From assembly GCA_958299035.1 (NCBI GenBank), contig CATQJL010000223.1, forward strand, positions 1,420,359 through 1,484,358: a stretch of DNA of 64,000 nt. The letters are read 5' to 3'. Positions within the stretch are counted from its first letter, which is position 1, and every line of letters starts with the position of its first letter. Of this stretch, positions 35,700 to 46,901 are shown piece after piece. Made by a program: the position numbers and the translations under genes. Source of the stretch: Cylicocyclus nassatus. Its lineage: Eukaryota > Nematoda > Chromadorea > Rhabditida > Strongylidae. The notes beneath the pieces are model-generated. The model saw only the letters and a list, made by a program, of their open reading frames with translations. It had not been told where the DNA came from and did not search any database.

Positions 35700-36760
35700 A
35701 TTCGAGTGTGATTATAGAATTCTCAGCATGCTCACTTACCTCCAGATCAGTGCCGTCTCAGCCTCGTAGCTTCAGCTTTGCAAAAAAGATGAAATCAATA
35801 AAAATAATGGGTATTCTCAAAAACGGTTACTAACTTTGCAGTAGCGTGCTCCATACAACTTTGTGCCAAATGCCAGCCGTGTAGCTTCAATTTAACAAAG
35901 AATAGAAAAATCGACCTGAATAATAGGTGCTTTCAAGAACACTTATTGCAATCGTAATCGGCATGTTCGCTTACTCCCATGTGCCAACTCTCAGCACCGT
36001 AGCTCGAAGTTTGCAGAAGATCGATAAAATGATAAAAGTAATTGATAATTCTAAAAAATGTTGTATCCGTAATCAACATGTTCGCTTACCCCCCTGTGCC
36101 AACTCCCAGCCCCGCAGCTCAAACTTTGCAAAAAAAATCGATAAAATCGATAAAAGTAGCGGATAATTCTAAAAACTAATATTGTTTTCGTAATCAGCAT
36201 GCTCGACTGCCCTCTGTGCCAACTCCCAGTCCTGTAGTTCAAAATTTGCAAAAAAAACACGATAGAATGATAAAAGTAATGATAATTCTAAAAACTAATA
36301 TTGCATTCGTAATCAGCATGCTCAGCCCGTACCAACTCCCAGCGCGTAGCTCAAACTTTGCGGACAATCGATGAAATCGATAAAAGTAATGGATGATTTT
36401 AAAAACTATCATTGTTTCGTAATCAGCATACTCGATTACCCCCCCCCCCCTCCTGTGCCAACTCCCAGCCCCGTAGCCGAACTTTGCAGAAGATCGATAA
36501 AAGATAAAAGTAATGGATAATTCTAAAAACTAATATTGTATTCGTAATCAACATGTTCGCTTACCCCCCTGTGCCAACTCCCAGCCCCGCAGCTCAAACT
36601 TTGCAAAAGAAATCGATAAAATCGATAAAAGTAGCGGATAATTCTAAAAACTAATATTGTTTTCGTAATCAGCATGCTCGACTGCCCCCTGTGCCACTCC
36701 CAGTCCCGTAGTTCAAAGTTTGCAAATGATTGATAAATTTGGTAGAAGTAATGTTTATTT
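35700..36760 (+). repeat. ~115-120-bp satellite, about nine units
   Basis: Same monomer as 31174 and 33260. Unit starts fall near 35727, 35845, 35955, 36070, 36193, 36311, 36420, 36546 and 36668. 36060-36240 and 36535-36710 are close copies, again hinting at a multi-monomer unit (about 475 bp). Confidence 0.75.
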
Positions 36761-36825
36761 TCATAAAGGATGTTGAAACCTTGGTATAATATCTGAGCAG
36801 TGGCCAAAATTGGTATCGATCTTTA

Positions 36826-36872
36826 TTTCTCGGCTACGTTTCGGGATACAACTCCTTCTTCGGAGCCTGAAA
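36826..36872 (-). ncRNA. hammerhead-ribozyme-like core, diverged
   Basis: Minus strand: CTCCGAAGAA, a GGA/TCC stem, then CCCGAAACG. GAAA (36842-36839) is intact but the CUGANGA box has a U-to-C change (CCGAAGA). It stands in the same place relative to a Penelope-like ORF end as the motif at 28388. Probably an inactive relic. Confidence 0.4.
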
Positions 36873-37266
36873 GATCAAAAACTATGCGAAACTGTTCTAA
36901 GCACTCAGTCACCTAACAGATACTTTTCAACACAAGGTAGTTGCAAGATGAAGGCAGAGACCGTAACTTAGCTAATGCTTACCTCAATAGGCAGCAATGG
37001 AGACTACGAGCAGACCACCTAATGGATAGCGCCGTTACTGTGTACTGCTATACACTATTTATATTTTTATATTTATACAGCACAGATGACCTGACCTGAC
37101 CTAGATCCGTAGCTCAAAAGTCACAAAGGGCTTGATACGGTGCTAATTAAGTCGTCACGGCAATGCACTCTTCTTTGCGGTTTATTTTTGGAGTTTTTGA
37201 TGCTATCAAAAATGCCTCTAACTCTTTCGCGCTACTGTATCAGGCTCTGCGATAAGATGATGACAG

Positions 37267-37660
37267 CTACGCCATAGCATTAATCGTCATGGCGTTGCCC
37301 TGCTGTGAGCACCTGGAGGGGTAGACAATTTCGATTTTTCGAGCCCGTCTAGGTGCTCCTTGACCCGTACACACAAGGGCCTGCCGGTTTCCCCTACATA
37401 ATGATCTCCACATGTCTGGCACGTAATCAATTACGCCAGACTCCATGCGATCCCCCTGCTTCCCAAAAGGACAAATGACGCAATTAGAAATTGTGCATAA
37501 TCGGTCGTAGGCACGATTTCGTATAAGTTGTTTCCTAAGGTTAGGGGGTGGTATGTCTACGACTCTTACGTCATTTGCAAGCCCCGAGTGCTGCAGACTT
37601 TTCCTGATTGCTCTGCTAAATTCGTCGTAAAGAAGGGAACGCAAAAAGGAATTTTTGGAG
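37267..37660 (-). pseudogene. Penelope-like GIY-YIG domain, frameshifted
   Basis: Minus strand reads LIRNRAYDRLCTISNCVICP, the Cys cluster seen at 28645-29230, then MESGVIDYV; the frame is then lost inside the GIY-YIG core (remnants GRQALVCTGQGAP and similar come from shifted frames). Upstream, PPKIPFCVPFF matches the FCVPYIS region of the other copy. It is joined back-to-back at about 37655 to a plus-strand RT of the same class. Confidence 0.7.
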
Positions 37661-38340
37661 GTTTCTCAAGTGTGCGCGATCTACGGCCTGGCAAATGATT
37701 ACTGGCAAATGCACATTTATCAAACACCAGAATGTTTCTTAAACATCTTAGGAATACGCAGTTCACTAGTGAACTGCTGCATTTTTCGTTGGTCTGGAAG
37801 GTATTACAGACAAGTTAGAGGGTTAGCCATGGGGCAAACACTGGCTCCCACCGTTGTTATTGCCTTCATGTCCAAAATCGAAACCCCGGTACTTGCCCGC
37901 AAGCCATTATTATACTGTCGCTACATAGACGATTGTTGTGTAGTATGTCCGTCACAAAGTGAGATGGACATCTGCTTTAATCTCTTAAATACCCATTCTC
38001 CAAATATCAAATTCACCCGCGATACACCCAGCGATAATTGGCTTGCCTTTTTAAATGTGCAGGTATACTTATCCATAAATAAGATATCTATATAGGGGTA
38101 TACAAGACCAAATGGTTTCGTAAGCCTAGCAGCAAAAATATACTAGTCCACTATAGCTCTGCACACTCTTGGAGCACTAAGAGATCCGCAGTAAGCAACA
38201 TGTGAACCGCTAAGGTAGTCTCTTCAAATGCGCAGGAACGCACCGTATCGATGAATCTGGCTACACAGATTGCGCAGTCTAACGGTTACCCCATGACAGG
38301 CAATCAGCTCAAATCTAATCATTTGCCAGGCCGTAGATCG
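37655..38340 (+). pseudogene. Penelope-like reverse transcriptase fragment
   Basis: Plus strand 37655-38095 reads QVRGLAMGQTLAPTVVIAFM then YCRYIDDCCVVC, the conserved GLAMG-APxxA and YIDD boxes of Penelope-type RT. After a break near 38095 the next bases (to about 38260) continue the family in shifted frames (KWFRKPSSKN, VHYSSAHSW). N-terminal RT and the downstream endonuclease are missing. Both ends carry the inverted sequence CTCAAGTGTGCGCGATCTAC / GTAGATCGCGCACACTTGAG (near 37666 and 38332). Confidence 0.75.
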
Positions 38341-38342
38341 CG

Positions 38343-41300
38343 CACACTTGAGTCCCCAACCTGATAACCTTCAACAACACGACAGAAACATTTTTGAGAC
38401 ATTTTTGACAAACGAAGCTATCAGTGGACACGTTATTCTATTCGTTGCACGTTCCATCTGTAATAAACTACCAGAGCTACATAGACTTCTCTGTTTTGAA
38501 AAGTCCATCGTTTTTATTGCTGAATCGAGGTGTAAACCACAAATTATACACGACGTAAACATTTGCCAGATTCCATTATGATATTTATAGATGTGATAGA
38601 GAAGGTGAATATTTAGGGTGGGGACGTTCTTGCTCTCATACACAAAAACATTAAGCACCATCTCGTGTTTAGTCGAAACTCTTCTATCTACTGCCAAAGT
38701 CTTTATATCTGCTTGACACACAACACAAAATGCATTCATTTTATCTTGGTATACAGAAGTCCTTCATGCGACAACGCCTCATTTGAAAAGCTCTGCCTTC
38801 CATCACTGAAATACTCGACAGAAATCAAGATTGTACAGTTTTAGGAGACTTTAATTCGGACTACAAAGCCTAATCGACTGAAAAAACAGAATAAAACCAC
38901 TGTTTTTCTTCCACCAAACTGCGGTGACTAGCGGAAACTTATGATCTATATCAGCTCGTAAACGTTCCCACCCACAACATGCATCTATTAGATCTGGTAT
39001 TCACAAGCAATCGTGAAATGATTGAAAATCTCCGAGTTCGCTCCCCTTTCTCTACATCAGACCACTTCTCCGTCTCATTTCAGCTATGCAAACATCATGG
39101 CAGAAGCTCCTCTCAGAAATTCTTGCTTGATTTCCTTCATGCAGACTATGATGAGATAATTGCTGATCTGCTTGGAGTAAACTGGCGCAATATCATTCAA
39201 AGTACACTCTCAGCAGACCAGTGTTATCAAGTCTTTGTTAAATACTGCATGAATTAAAAAAATTTGTACTCAAAATCAAAATTGATCGGGAATACACTTT
39301 CGCATATCCAAAAAAAATTCAGAAATTGGAAGCTAAAGTCTCTAGATCAAGCTAGACATAAGATTGGACTACAAAAATACCGCAGGTTTTCCGCAAAGCT
39401 GAAACGTGAATCGGCCCTTTACAGGATTTCCTAAGAAGAAATCGTTGCACATCGTCGCAATATCAAAACTTTTTACCGCTTCTGCAATCAAAATCTAAAA
39501 GTTACGAACAGTATACGCACTATATGTAATTCATTCGGCGATGTTTGTAAAACTGATAAAGACAAGGCTGAAGCATTTGCCGTCTTTTTCAAAACTGTTT
39601 ACAAAAAACCTCGAATTCTGCAATTGAATGTTCACAATTCACAAACGCTAAAATCGACTGTTTAGACATTACTGGTGACACAGTATACCAAGCCTTGAAG
39701 AAATTGCCTCTCAGAAAATCTACGTCTCCTGGTGAACTTCCTTATGTTTTTTTGAGGAAAGCTTCTCTTGGAATTTCTCCTGCCCTTATCCTCTTGTTTC
39801 AAAGATTTCTGCTTCGCGGAGAAATTTCAGAACTATGGCGTACTGTAATTGTGAAACCGATTTTCAAAAAAGGCAACAAATCTCAACCAAAAAGCTATGG
39901 ACCAATCTGCTTGACATTCTCAGTGAGCAAGGTTTTTGAAAGGATAATTTGCAAACAAATCTACAGTATCCTGAGAATAACCAATTGATACATACAGTTC
40001 AACATGGATTTCTTCATAAAAGATCTACATTGACAGCTCTCATTTCGACATCCATATGGCAGAAAATAATCAATGAGAAAGGATTTGTAACTATGTGCTA
40101 TATAGACTACACAAAAGCCTTTGACTTCGTCCCACTGAATCTACTTTTTGCCAAGCTAAACATATAGTATAGAAGGCGTAAAATTTCTCAGACCTTTCTG
40201 CTCAACCGTACTCAGCAAGTTTTGATCAATAAATCTTTCTTCTCTACCAACAAGCAGCGGTGCTCCTCAAGGAACCTGCTTAGGACCACTTCTATTAGGT
40301 TGTTACGTAAGTCTTGTTACACTTAACTTCTAACGGCGATAAGTCATACACCTCATAGTCTTTGCATGATTCCAAGGTGCCATTCGATAGAGCAAAGCAA
40401 GCTCTACAAGATGGTCTGCAAAAGTTCGCACCAGCTCCGACCCACCGTAAGTTTGCACCCAAAAACTGAGTCGTACTGAAATTCAAAAAATCGCGAAAAA
40501 TTCATATCTTTGTTCAAACAAATCCTACGGATCTTCAACTTGCTCACAAAATTTGCCCACTTTATCAAACACTCATATGTACCGTTGCTGAATTTTTTCA
40601 TTATCTAGAAATCGTGAAAAAGAATTTTTTTTAGTTTTCACAAAAATGAAGCTATGCTGTTTCTATTCATGTAGCTGTATACTACAATCCCTTGGAAGTA
40701 TAACCGTAAATTTTCAGCTTCCCGGAAGCCCTAGTTTTCGAGAATTACCTAATTTAGCATTGAACGCCCGAGTGATAAAAGCTAAATTTGGTATTTTTAA
40801 AAAACCATAGCTCCTGAAAAGCTGAAAATTTACTTTTATACTTCTAAGGGATTGTAGTATACAGCTACGTGAAAAGAAACAGCATAGCTTCATTTTTGTA
40901 AAAACTAAAAAAAATTCTTTTTCTCGATTTTTAGATAAGGAAAAAATACAGCAACGGTACATATGAGTGTTTGATATAGTGGGGAATTTTTGTGAGCGAG
41001 TTGGAGATCCGTAGGATTTGTTTGAACAAAGATATGAATTTTTCGCAATTTTTTGAATTTCAGTACGACTCAGATTTTGGGTGCAAACTTATGGTGGGCC
41101 GGAGCTGGTGCGAACTTTTGCAGACCGTCTTGTAAAGCTTGCTTTGCTCCATCGAATGGTACCTTGGAGTCCTGCAAGGACTATGAGGTGTATGACTTAT
41201 CGCCGTTAGAAGTTAAGTGTAACAAGACTTATGTAACAACCTAATATTTCTACTTTATATCAATGATTTATCTCTACGTCTATCCAGTAATATCTTCTGC

Positions 41301-41765
41301 TCCATCTATGCCGATGATACGAAAATCTTCTGCTATAATGCACCTGAATTGATGCAAAAAGCTTTAGATGCGGTGGAGGATTGCTCAGTTAAATGGGAGC
41401 TTGATATCTCGGTAGAAAAAGCATGTATCATGTTTGTTGGAGTCAAACATTCCCCATTTCACAATCTCTACTTGAAAAATCAAAAACGGGTGACAAATCT
41501 CATTAAGGATCTCGGTGTCACTTATTCTGATAACCTCAACTTTGACTACTACATAGAAGAGCTTGTTAGAATAGCTCATGCTAGATGTAATTACATACTG
41601 TATGCCTTTCGAACTACAAAAGTTGATCCCTTTCCCGCCTCTTCTCTACCTATGTTCGACCATTACTAGTGTACTGCACTCTGTATGGTCTCTTCTACAA
41701 AGAGAATGATCAATACCCTCGAAAGAGTACAGGAGTCAACTGCACGAATACTTGCGAGAGCAGGG
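38343..41765 (+). pseudogene. CR1/Jockey-like LINE ORF2, left part (endonuclease and RT), degenerate
   Basis: Plus-strand blocks in several frames line up with the minus-strand copy at 42247-45077. They run: HVILFVARSICNKLPELHRL (endonuclease start), LLDLVFTSNREMIENLRV with STSDHFSVSF, RKSTSPGELPYVFLRKAS and IVKPIFKKG (RT start), YIDYTKAFDFVPLNLLF, and, after a MITE at 40295-41244, SICSIYADDTKIFCYN and KWELDISVEKACIMFVG. Many frameshifts and stops make it dead. ORF1 is absent at the 5' end, where it abuts the Penelope-like fragment. At 41765 it is cut by an antisense LINE and continues at 46223. Confidence 0.75.
40295..41244. mobile_element. mariner-type MITE, 950 bp, long palindrome
   Basis: Starts TTAGGTTGTTACGTAAGTC and ends in its inverse (GACTTATGTAACAACCTAA), flanked by TA on each side (40293-40294, 41245-41246). 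Removing it restores the interrupted LINE frame (GPLLF-LLYIND type). TTAGGTTG ends and TA duplication are typical of mariner transposons. The arms are inverted over about 430 bp and no transposase is encoded, so it depends on a transposase supplied elsewhere. Frames inside (40295-40486 and 41053-41244) are mirror images of the arms. Confidence 0.85.
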
Positions 41766-42246
41766 TTTATTTAATGGTTTATTTGATAAAGTCGAGAACA
41801 AATCATATCTTTTGAGGCAAAGAAAGTACATCCACGGTCGACTAAGGAATCTTGCTGCCTCTCAGAAATTAAGTCCCCATTTTTTTGAAGGCCAGCGAGC
41901 CTACGGGCGGAGGCTAGCTGGCTATAACCCCATCAAAAAGTATTTCCAAAAGGATAGCAAGACATGCAGACAGAACAAGGAAAAAAACGAACAGAAAATC
42001 AATGAAACTTTCATGAGGTGGATAGTTCATCCGAGAAAGGGAAATGAGGTAGAAAAGAAACGATGTATGGCTTATGGCTTATTGCAGTGGTTTTTTTTCT
42101 TTTTCAAATGTTTTTCCTAAGGAATAGAATAGGAGGAATAGCATATAGTGCGATTTCCTCTCCTGGACAGAGGAACCAAAACCGGCTAGAGTGCTGCTGT
42201 TGAGAGGACAAAGGGGAACGACTTCTTCCACTTCTGCAATTAAAAA

Positions 42247-45077
42247 TCAGAATGACCCTTGCGATTTCAAATATTTTTGAGCTTCTCTGTCGAAAATGAA
42301 GGTGTTTCTCGCAGTAACAGCTTCCACAGGGAGATCATTCCAAGTTTTGACTACGCGCACTAAGAAGGAGTTGAAGAACTGCTTAGTTCTAACTTTTCCT
42401 ACTACAACCCTGAAGTTGTGTCCTCTAGTGAGATTGTTAAAAGTTGACAGTCTGAAAAAATCTTGCATTCTCAGCTCAACTCTTCCAGTCATAATTTTGA
42501 AGACTAGATCTTGGTCGTACATCACTCTTCTAAACCGAAGGGAGGTCGCGGCGAGTATGGAGAGCCTAGTTTTGTATGACAGTCGAAACATTCCAGCCCA
42601 GGCAAAGATCCTAGATGTGAAAGATCGTTGGACTCGTTCCAAGGCATCAATTTGGGCTTTCTTGTAAGGGGGCCATAGAGGAGTACAATATTCCAACAGA
42701 GGCCGCACATAGGTGACGAAGAGGCGGAAGAGCGTTTTGACATTCGTGGTTTTAAATGCGCGTAGTATGTAATTGCATCTGGTGTGAGCAGCATCAATTA
42801 TATCTCTTATGTACTTCTCGAACTCCAACTGGGAAGAGTAAGTCACACCAAGGTCTTTAGCATTATTCAATATTCGAAGATGTTGTTCTCCAATACTGAA
42901 TTGCCATTGGGGGTGCATAGCCCCGACTGGCATAATGAAGGTTTTTTCAATGGAAATGTCGAGCTCCCATCTTTTGGACCACCCCTCTATGGCATTTAAG
43001 GCGTTCTGCATCAGACTAGGGAATTATAGCAAAAAAGCTTGGTATCGTCAGCATAAATTGAGCAGAGTATAGGGATGGCATGTCGGTAGATGTCGGTAGA
43101 TCATTGATATATAGCATGTCGGTAGATCATTGATATATAGCAGAAACATCACAGGACCTAGGCAAGTTCCCTGCGGCACACCGCTCGTTGTTTGGTACGT
43201 AGAAGAGAAGGATTCATTGACTTGCACCTTTTGCGTACGGTTAAGCAGAAAAGATTCCAAAAATTTGGGCAGTCTTCCCTGTATACGCTCTTAGTTTCTT
43301 AAAAAGTAGGTCCAAAGGCACAGCAAATGCTTTTTTGTAATCTAGGAAACTTTTATAGGAAACTTTTATCATCAATAGCTTTTTGCCACATAGGCACTGT
43401 GGACATGAGAGCTGACAGTGTAGATCTTTTGGGAAGAAAGCCGTGCTGCGCATTGTGAATTAGCTGTTCCTTTCAAGATAGGAGCAAATCTGTTTGTTGA
43501 TTATTCTTTCAAGGACTTTGCTAACCGAAGATGTCAAACAAATCGGTCTATAATTCATGACTCAACTTTGCAGCCTTTTTTAAATATTGGCTTCACAATT
43601 GCGGTGCGCCAGAGTAAAGGAGTTTCTCCCCGGAGAAGGAATCTTTGGAATAGTAACGCCAATACTGGAGCTATACCGAGAGATGCCTTACGAAGGAAAA
43701 TGTATGGTAGTTGGTCAGGGGACGTGGATCTCCTAAGTGGGAGTCGCCTCAAAATATGATAGACTGTATCCGTGGTGATGTCAAGATAATCGAGTCTGGC
43801 GTTTGTAAAAGATGAGCATTTTGCTTCAGAGGTAGTAGGCTCTTTATAAACGCTTTTAAAGAATTCGGCAAACCTTTCTGCTTTGTCCTTATCACTCTTA
43901 CAAGCGTGCCCAGCAGAGTCATATATAGTACCGATACCGTTAGACATCTTCAGGTTTTGATTGCAGAAGCGATAGAATGCTTTGATGTTGCGGCTACGTG
44001 CGATTCTATCCTCTTCAGCAAGTCTACAACGGTACAACTCTCGCTTGAGTTTTCTTGAGAACCTCATATACTTCTGAGGGCCAATTCTATTCCTCGCATG
44101 ATAAAGCCTAGAAACCTTCTCTTCAAGCCTGAGTATCCTTTGCGGATACATGAGGGTGTGACCACGGGCAACTTTACGCCAAGGCACAAAGTTGTTTATA
44201 GCGTTATAACAAACATGAAGGAATAAATCATAACAATGATCTGCCGAAACTGCGCTTAGAATGATGTTTCTCCAGTCAATTTCCAACAATTTTGCATTTA
44301 TGGCAAAATAGTCTGCATGAGCAAAGTCTAGAAAGTATTTCTCCGGCAAAACAAGCTCAAAAGCTATAGAGCGATGGTCCGATGTAGAGAAGGGTGCCCA
44401 AACTTGAAGATTTTTTATAAGTCTACAATTATTGGAGAACACAAGGTCGAGCAATTGCAGATCTCGAGTAGGGTATTTCACTAATTGGTGTAAGCCATAA
44501 ACTTCTATAAGCCGCAGAAGTTCCGCGGAGCTGGAGACACAGCAATGACTTCCCAAACTACCACTATACCAACGAGTAGGCAGGTTGAAGTCTCCCAAAA
44601 TAATACAGTCTTGGTTTCTATCGAGCATCTCTGCAAAGTACTCACTGCACCTCCAAAGGATGTGCTATCACATTGAGGACTTCGGTATACTAAAATAAAG
44701 TAGGTGCAACCAGCTTCTTCAGTTAAACAAAAACATAGACACTGGCAGTAGGGAGAAAAGTTTTGGCTGGCAACTAAGTGGTGCTCTATCCTCCTGCTAA
44801 TAAGGGCAAGGACCCCTCCTCCCACGGTGTTGCCTTCTCTATCGCATCTATATATATCGTAATCGAAACCTTGACAGACATTAGCATCATGTATAAGATG
44901 TGGTTTGCACCACGACTCCGTGATAAGAAGCATGGATGGCGAGAAATGAAGGAGTCTATGCAAATCAGGAAGTTTATTACAGATAGATCGGGCATTAAAC
45001 AAAACTACACGACCATTTAAATCAGAATTGTACTGAAATTGTAGGTTTCCATTTGAGCAGTTATTGTGAGGTAACAA
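42247..45077 (-). pseudogene. LINE ORF2: endonuclease and reverse transcriptase, frameshifted
   Basis: Frame 45077-44505 begins LNGRVVLFNARSICNKLPDL and includes LLITESWCKPH, the endonuclease start. Frame 44628-43555 gives CIILGDFNLPTRW, STSDHRSIAFELV (endonuclease end) and RRSTSPDQLPYIFLRKAS, TAIVKPIFKKG (RT start). 43453-43241 holds SYKSFLDYKKAFAVPLDLLF, 43260-43048 GVPQGTCLGPVMFLLYINDL, and YADDTKLF lies at 43055-43034. Frame 43011-42247 is the C-terminal part with KRWELDISIEKTFIMPVG and VRPLLEYCTPLWPP. At least three frameshifts break it, and a local tandem duplication at about 43081-43143 disrupts the region between YINDLP and YADD. Confidence 0.8.
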
Positions 45078-45104
45078 AATTGTCTCGGTTTGAGGGCTTA
45101 CTTC

Positions 45105-46168
45105 CTATTGGGTATTATAAGTATTGGGCACATATTGCGAGGCAACAACCGGGGACATAGCGAGGTTGTGGGATGAACCGTTGCTGTGTCCTTCCAGATC
45201 TACCGCAGAACTTCGGCCATTGCCGTGTGCGGTGGGCGAGACCAAGGGGCGCCTAGGCAGCTCACGTGGTGTCCTGAGCTTGACTATTTCAAGGTCACGG
45301 ACAACGTAAACCAATCTGCCCTCCCTGGCGTTCATATCCCCCGCGCGTTTGCGCAGCTCACGATCCAGTTGCAATTCTTCGACTGTATAGTCGCGCCTAG
45401 CGTATGAATGCACAAACCTCTGAGTGAGGCTTTGCCGCCCTGTCCGCATGTGTTCCAAAAGCTTGTCCCGCAACTCCTTAGTGCGAAGACCCACCTTTAG
45501 AACACGGCCACGTGCTTGCGGCCCCCTAGGTTGGCCGGGAGGGTGGCGGTGGATGGTCACATTCCCCTTATCGTACTCCTCGATCAATTCCCTTTCGCCC
45601 GATGTATAGATGTATTCCTGTATGATCTCTTGATCAAGCGACGAGTAGCCGACTCGTCACCCTGCTCATCGATCCCTATCAAAGCTATGCGCTTTGATTT
45701 TTCTTCCAGCTTGTTGTTGTCCGCATGGACTTTAACAAGTGTGGAATACAGTAACTTTTGCTGACTATTTGTCCGAGTGCAGATCCGAAAGTCTACTTTC
45801 TAGACCCCCCAAACGCGCCAAAATCTCCCTTTGCGTATTTTTTATTTCTTTGATTTCGTCAAAAACCCGATTGAGCAACTCACTTGCGGTCCTTTCGAAC
45901 GATGACGAATAGGCATCAAACCGTTCAATCAACTTGGCCGCCCACACAGGCATATCGCCTTCGTCGGTGCCATTCCTGCGTGTAGACTGACGAACCATTG
46001 AGAGACGTGGAGTTGAGCGAATCGAGCACACGTTAGCAGAGGATTGATCCGGCGGACGTAGAGGGTTGAAGGGGGAAGGGGATGGTGCAGATTATCGAAA
46101 TGCTGACGGTAGTAGAGACGACCGCACTGGCGGGGCACAGGATCAAAACTGGCGGGGCACAGGATCAA
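45105..46168 (-). pseudogene. LINE ORF1 (coiled-coil / RNA-binding type), frameshifted
   Basis: Frame 46031-45765 contains RFDAYSSSFERTASELLNRV and a Glu/Ile/Lys/Leu heptad stretch ending LARLGGLESRLSDL, a likely coiled coil for trimer formation. Frame 45587-45105 contains LKVGLRTKELRDKLLEHM, RFVHSYARRDYTVEELQLDR and GDMNAREGRLVYVVRDLEIV, the conserved C-terminal region of this type of ORF1, which binds element RNA. The frames are split near 45600-45770, so this copy probably makes no full protein. Confidence 0.65.
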
Positions 46169-46217
46169 AACTCAGCGGGGCGCAGGATCAAAACTGGCGG
46201 GGCACAGGATCAAAACC
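46129..46217 (-). repeat. four 22-23-bp tandem units at the LINE 5' end
   Basis: GGCGGGGCACAGGATCAAAA followed by CT, repeated at 46129, 46151, 46173 (one base longer, slightly changed) and 46196. It marks the 5' end of the antisense LINE. Tandem monomers at LINE 5' ends act as promoters in some families (mouse L1 is the known case), so a promoter role is a reasonable inference. Confidence 0.7.
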
Positions 46218-46222
46218 CTGTT

Positions 46223-46901
46223 GGGTTGTTTCGGTTATCTTACAAGTCGCGGCTTTCCATGCTTGCTGCTTCCTCACTCTCACTGAGAAGAAAAATTTAC
46301 GACCAAAACCTGCCTACAAAATTAGAACAAGGAAAATTAATCTTGCAATGCAAGACTTCTTCATATTTTCTAATTTTAACAATACTACCGGAGGACACGA
46401 TCTCAGACTCACAGTGGGAAAAGCACGTACACAACAGTTTCACGAATCTTGGTACGTATCATCAGAACATGGAACGCACTCCCTGAGAAGGCTATCAAAT
46501 TACATCTATATTCGTATTCAACAAAGAAGTTCTAAAGAGTTTGAGGTCCAAAGGATAACATCTGATATTCTGATAACATTATTTACAAGATACTGACTAT
46601 GCTCTATTTGATCAACTTAATCAATGTTACAATACAATAACGATATCTGCTGCTGCCAAAAATCTGCATCCATTTTCATTTCTATCTTTTTTCTTTTCAA
46701 GTGTTTTCAAAATCACGCTTATGACTGAACATTATCATTCTTTATTTAACCCTCATCTTCTTCCAAAAATATCTATACATTTAGAGTTTTACTTCCATGC
46801 ATTAAAATAAAAGGCAAATTATTTTTTTTCTGAATCTTTTTCGTTCTATTGAAAATCATACTTTACCGGGTCAGTCAGCTAGCCTTTACCCGCAGGCTCG
46901 C
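46223..46901 (+). pseudogene. CR1/Jockey-like LINE, middle part of the split plus-strand copy
   Basis: Continues the ORF interrupted at 41765: GLFRLSYKSRLSMLAASSLS and RRKIYDQNLP at 46223-46310, then the C-terminus in another frame (GGHDLRLTVGKARTQQF), then 3' UTR matching 14300-14660. It is cut at 46901 by a TIR element and resumes at 48280. Confidence 0.8.

Larger units (their letters stand above)
41766..46222 (-). mobile_element. complete antisense CR1/Jockey-like LINE (4.46 kb)
   Basis: Read on the minus strand: four 22-bp tandem units at the 5' end (46217-46129), ORF1 (about 46168-45105), ORF2 (about 45077-42247), 3' UTR with GGCTCGCTGG...-like words matching the other copies, and an A/T-rich AAATAAACC tail at 41766-41790. 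It is inserted into the plus-strand LINE of the same family: GCGAGAGCAGGG on the left and GGGTTGTTTCGG on the right join to restore ARAGLFRLSYK in the interrupted ORF. The duplication is only about 3 bp (GGG), possibly longer before mutation. Confidence 0.85.

Noticed and set aside
46066..46596. A 176-codon plus ORF starting with a repeated Gly/Gln/Asp peptide
   Set aside because: It runs through the 22-bp monomers of the antisense LINE and into the split plus-strand LINE, so it joins unrelated sequences.
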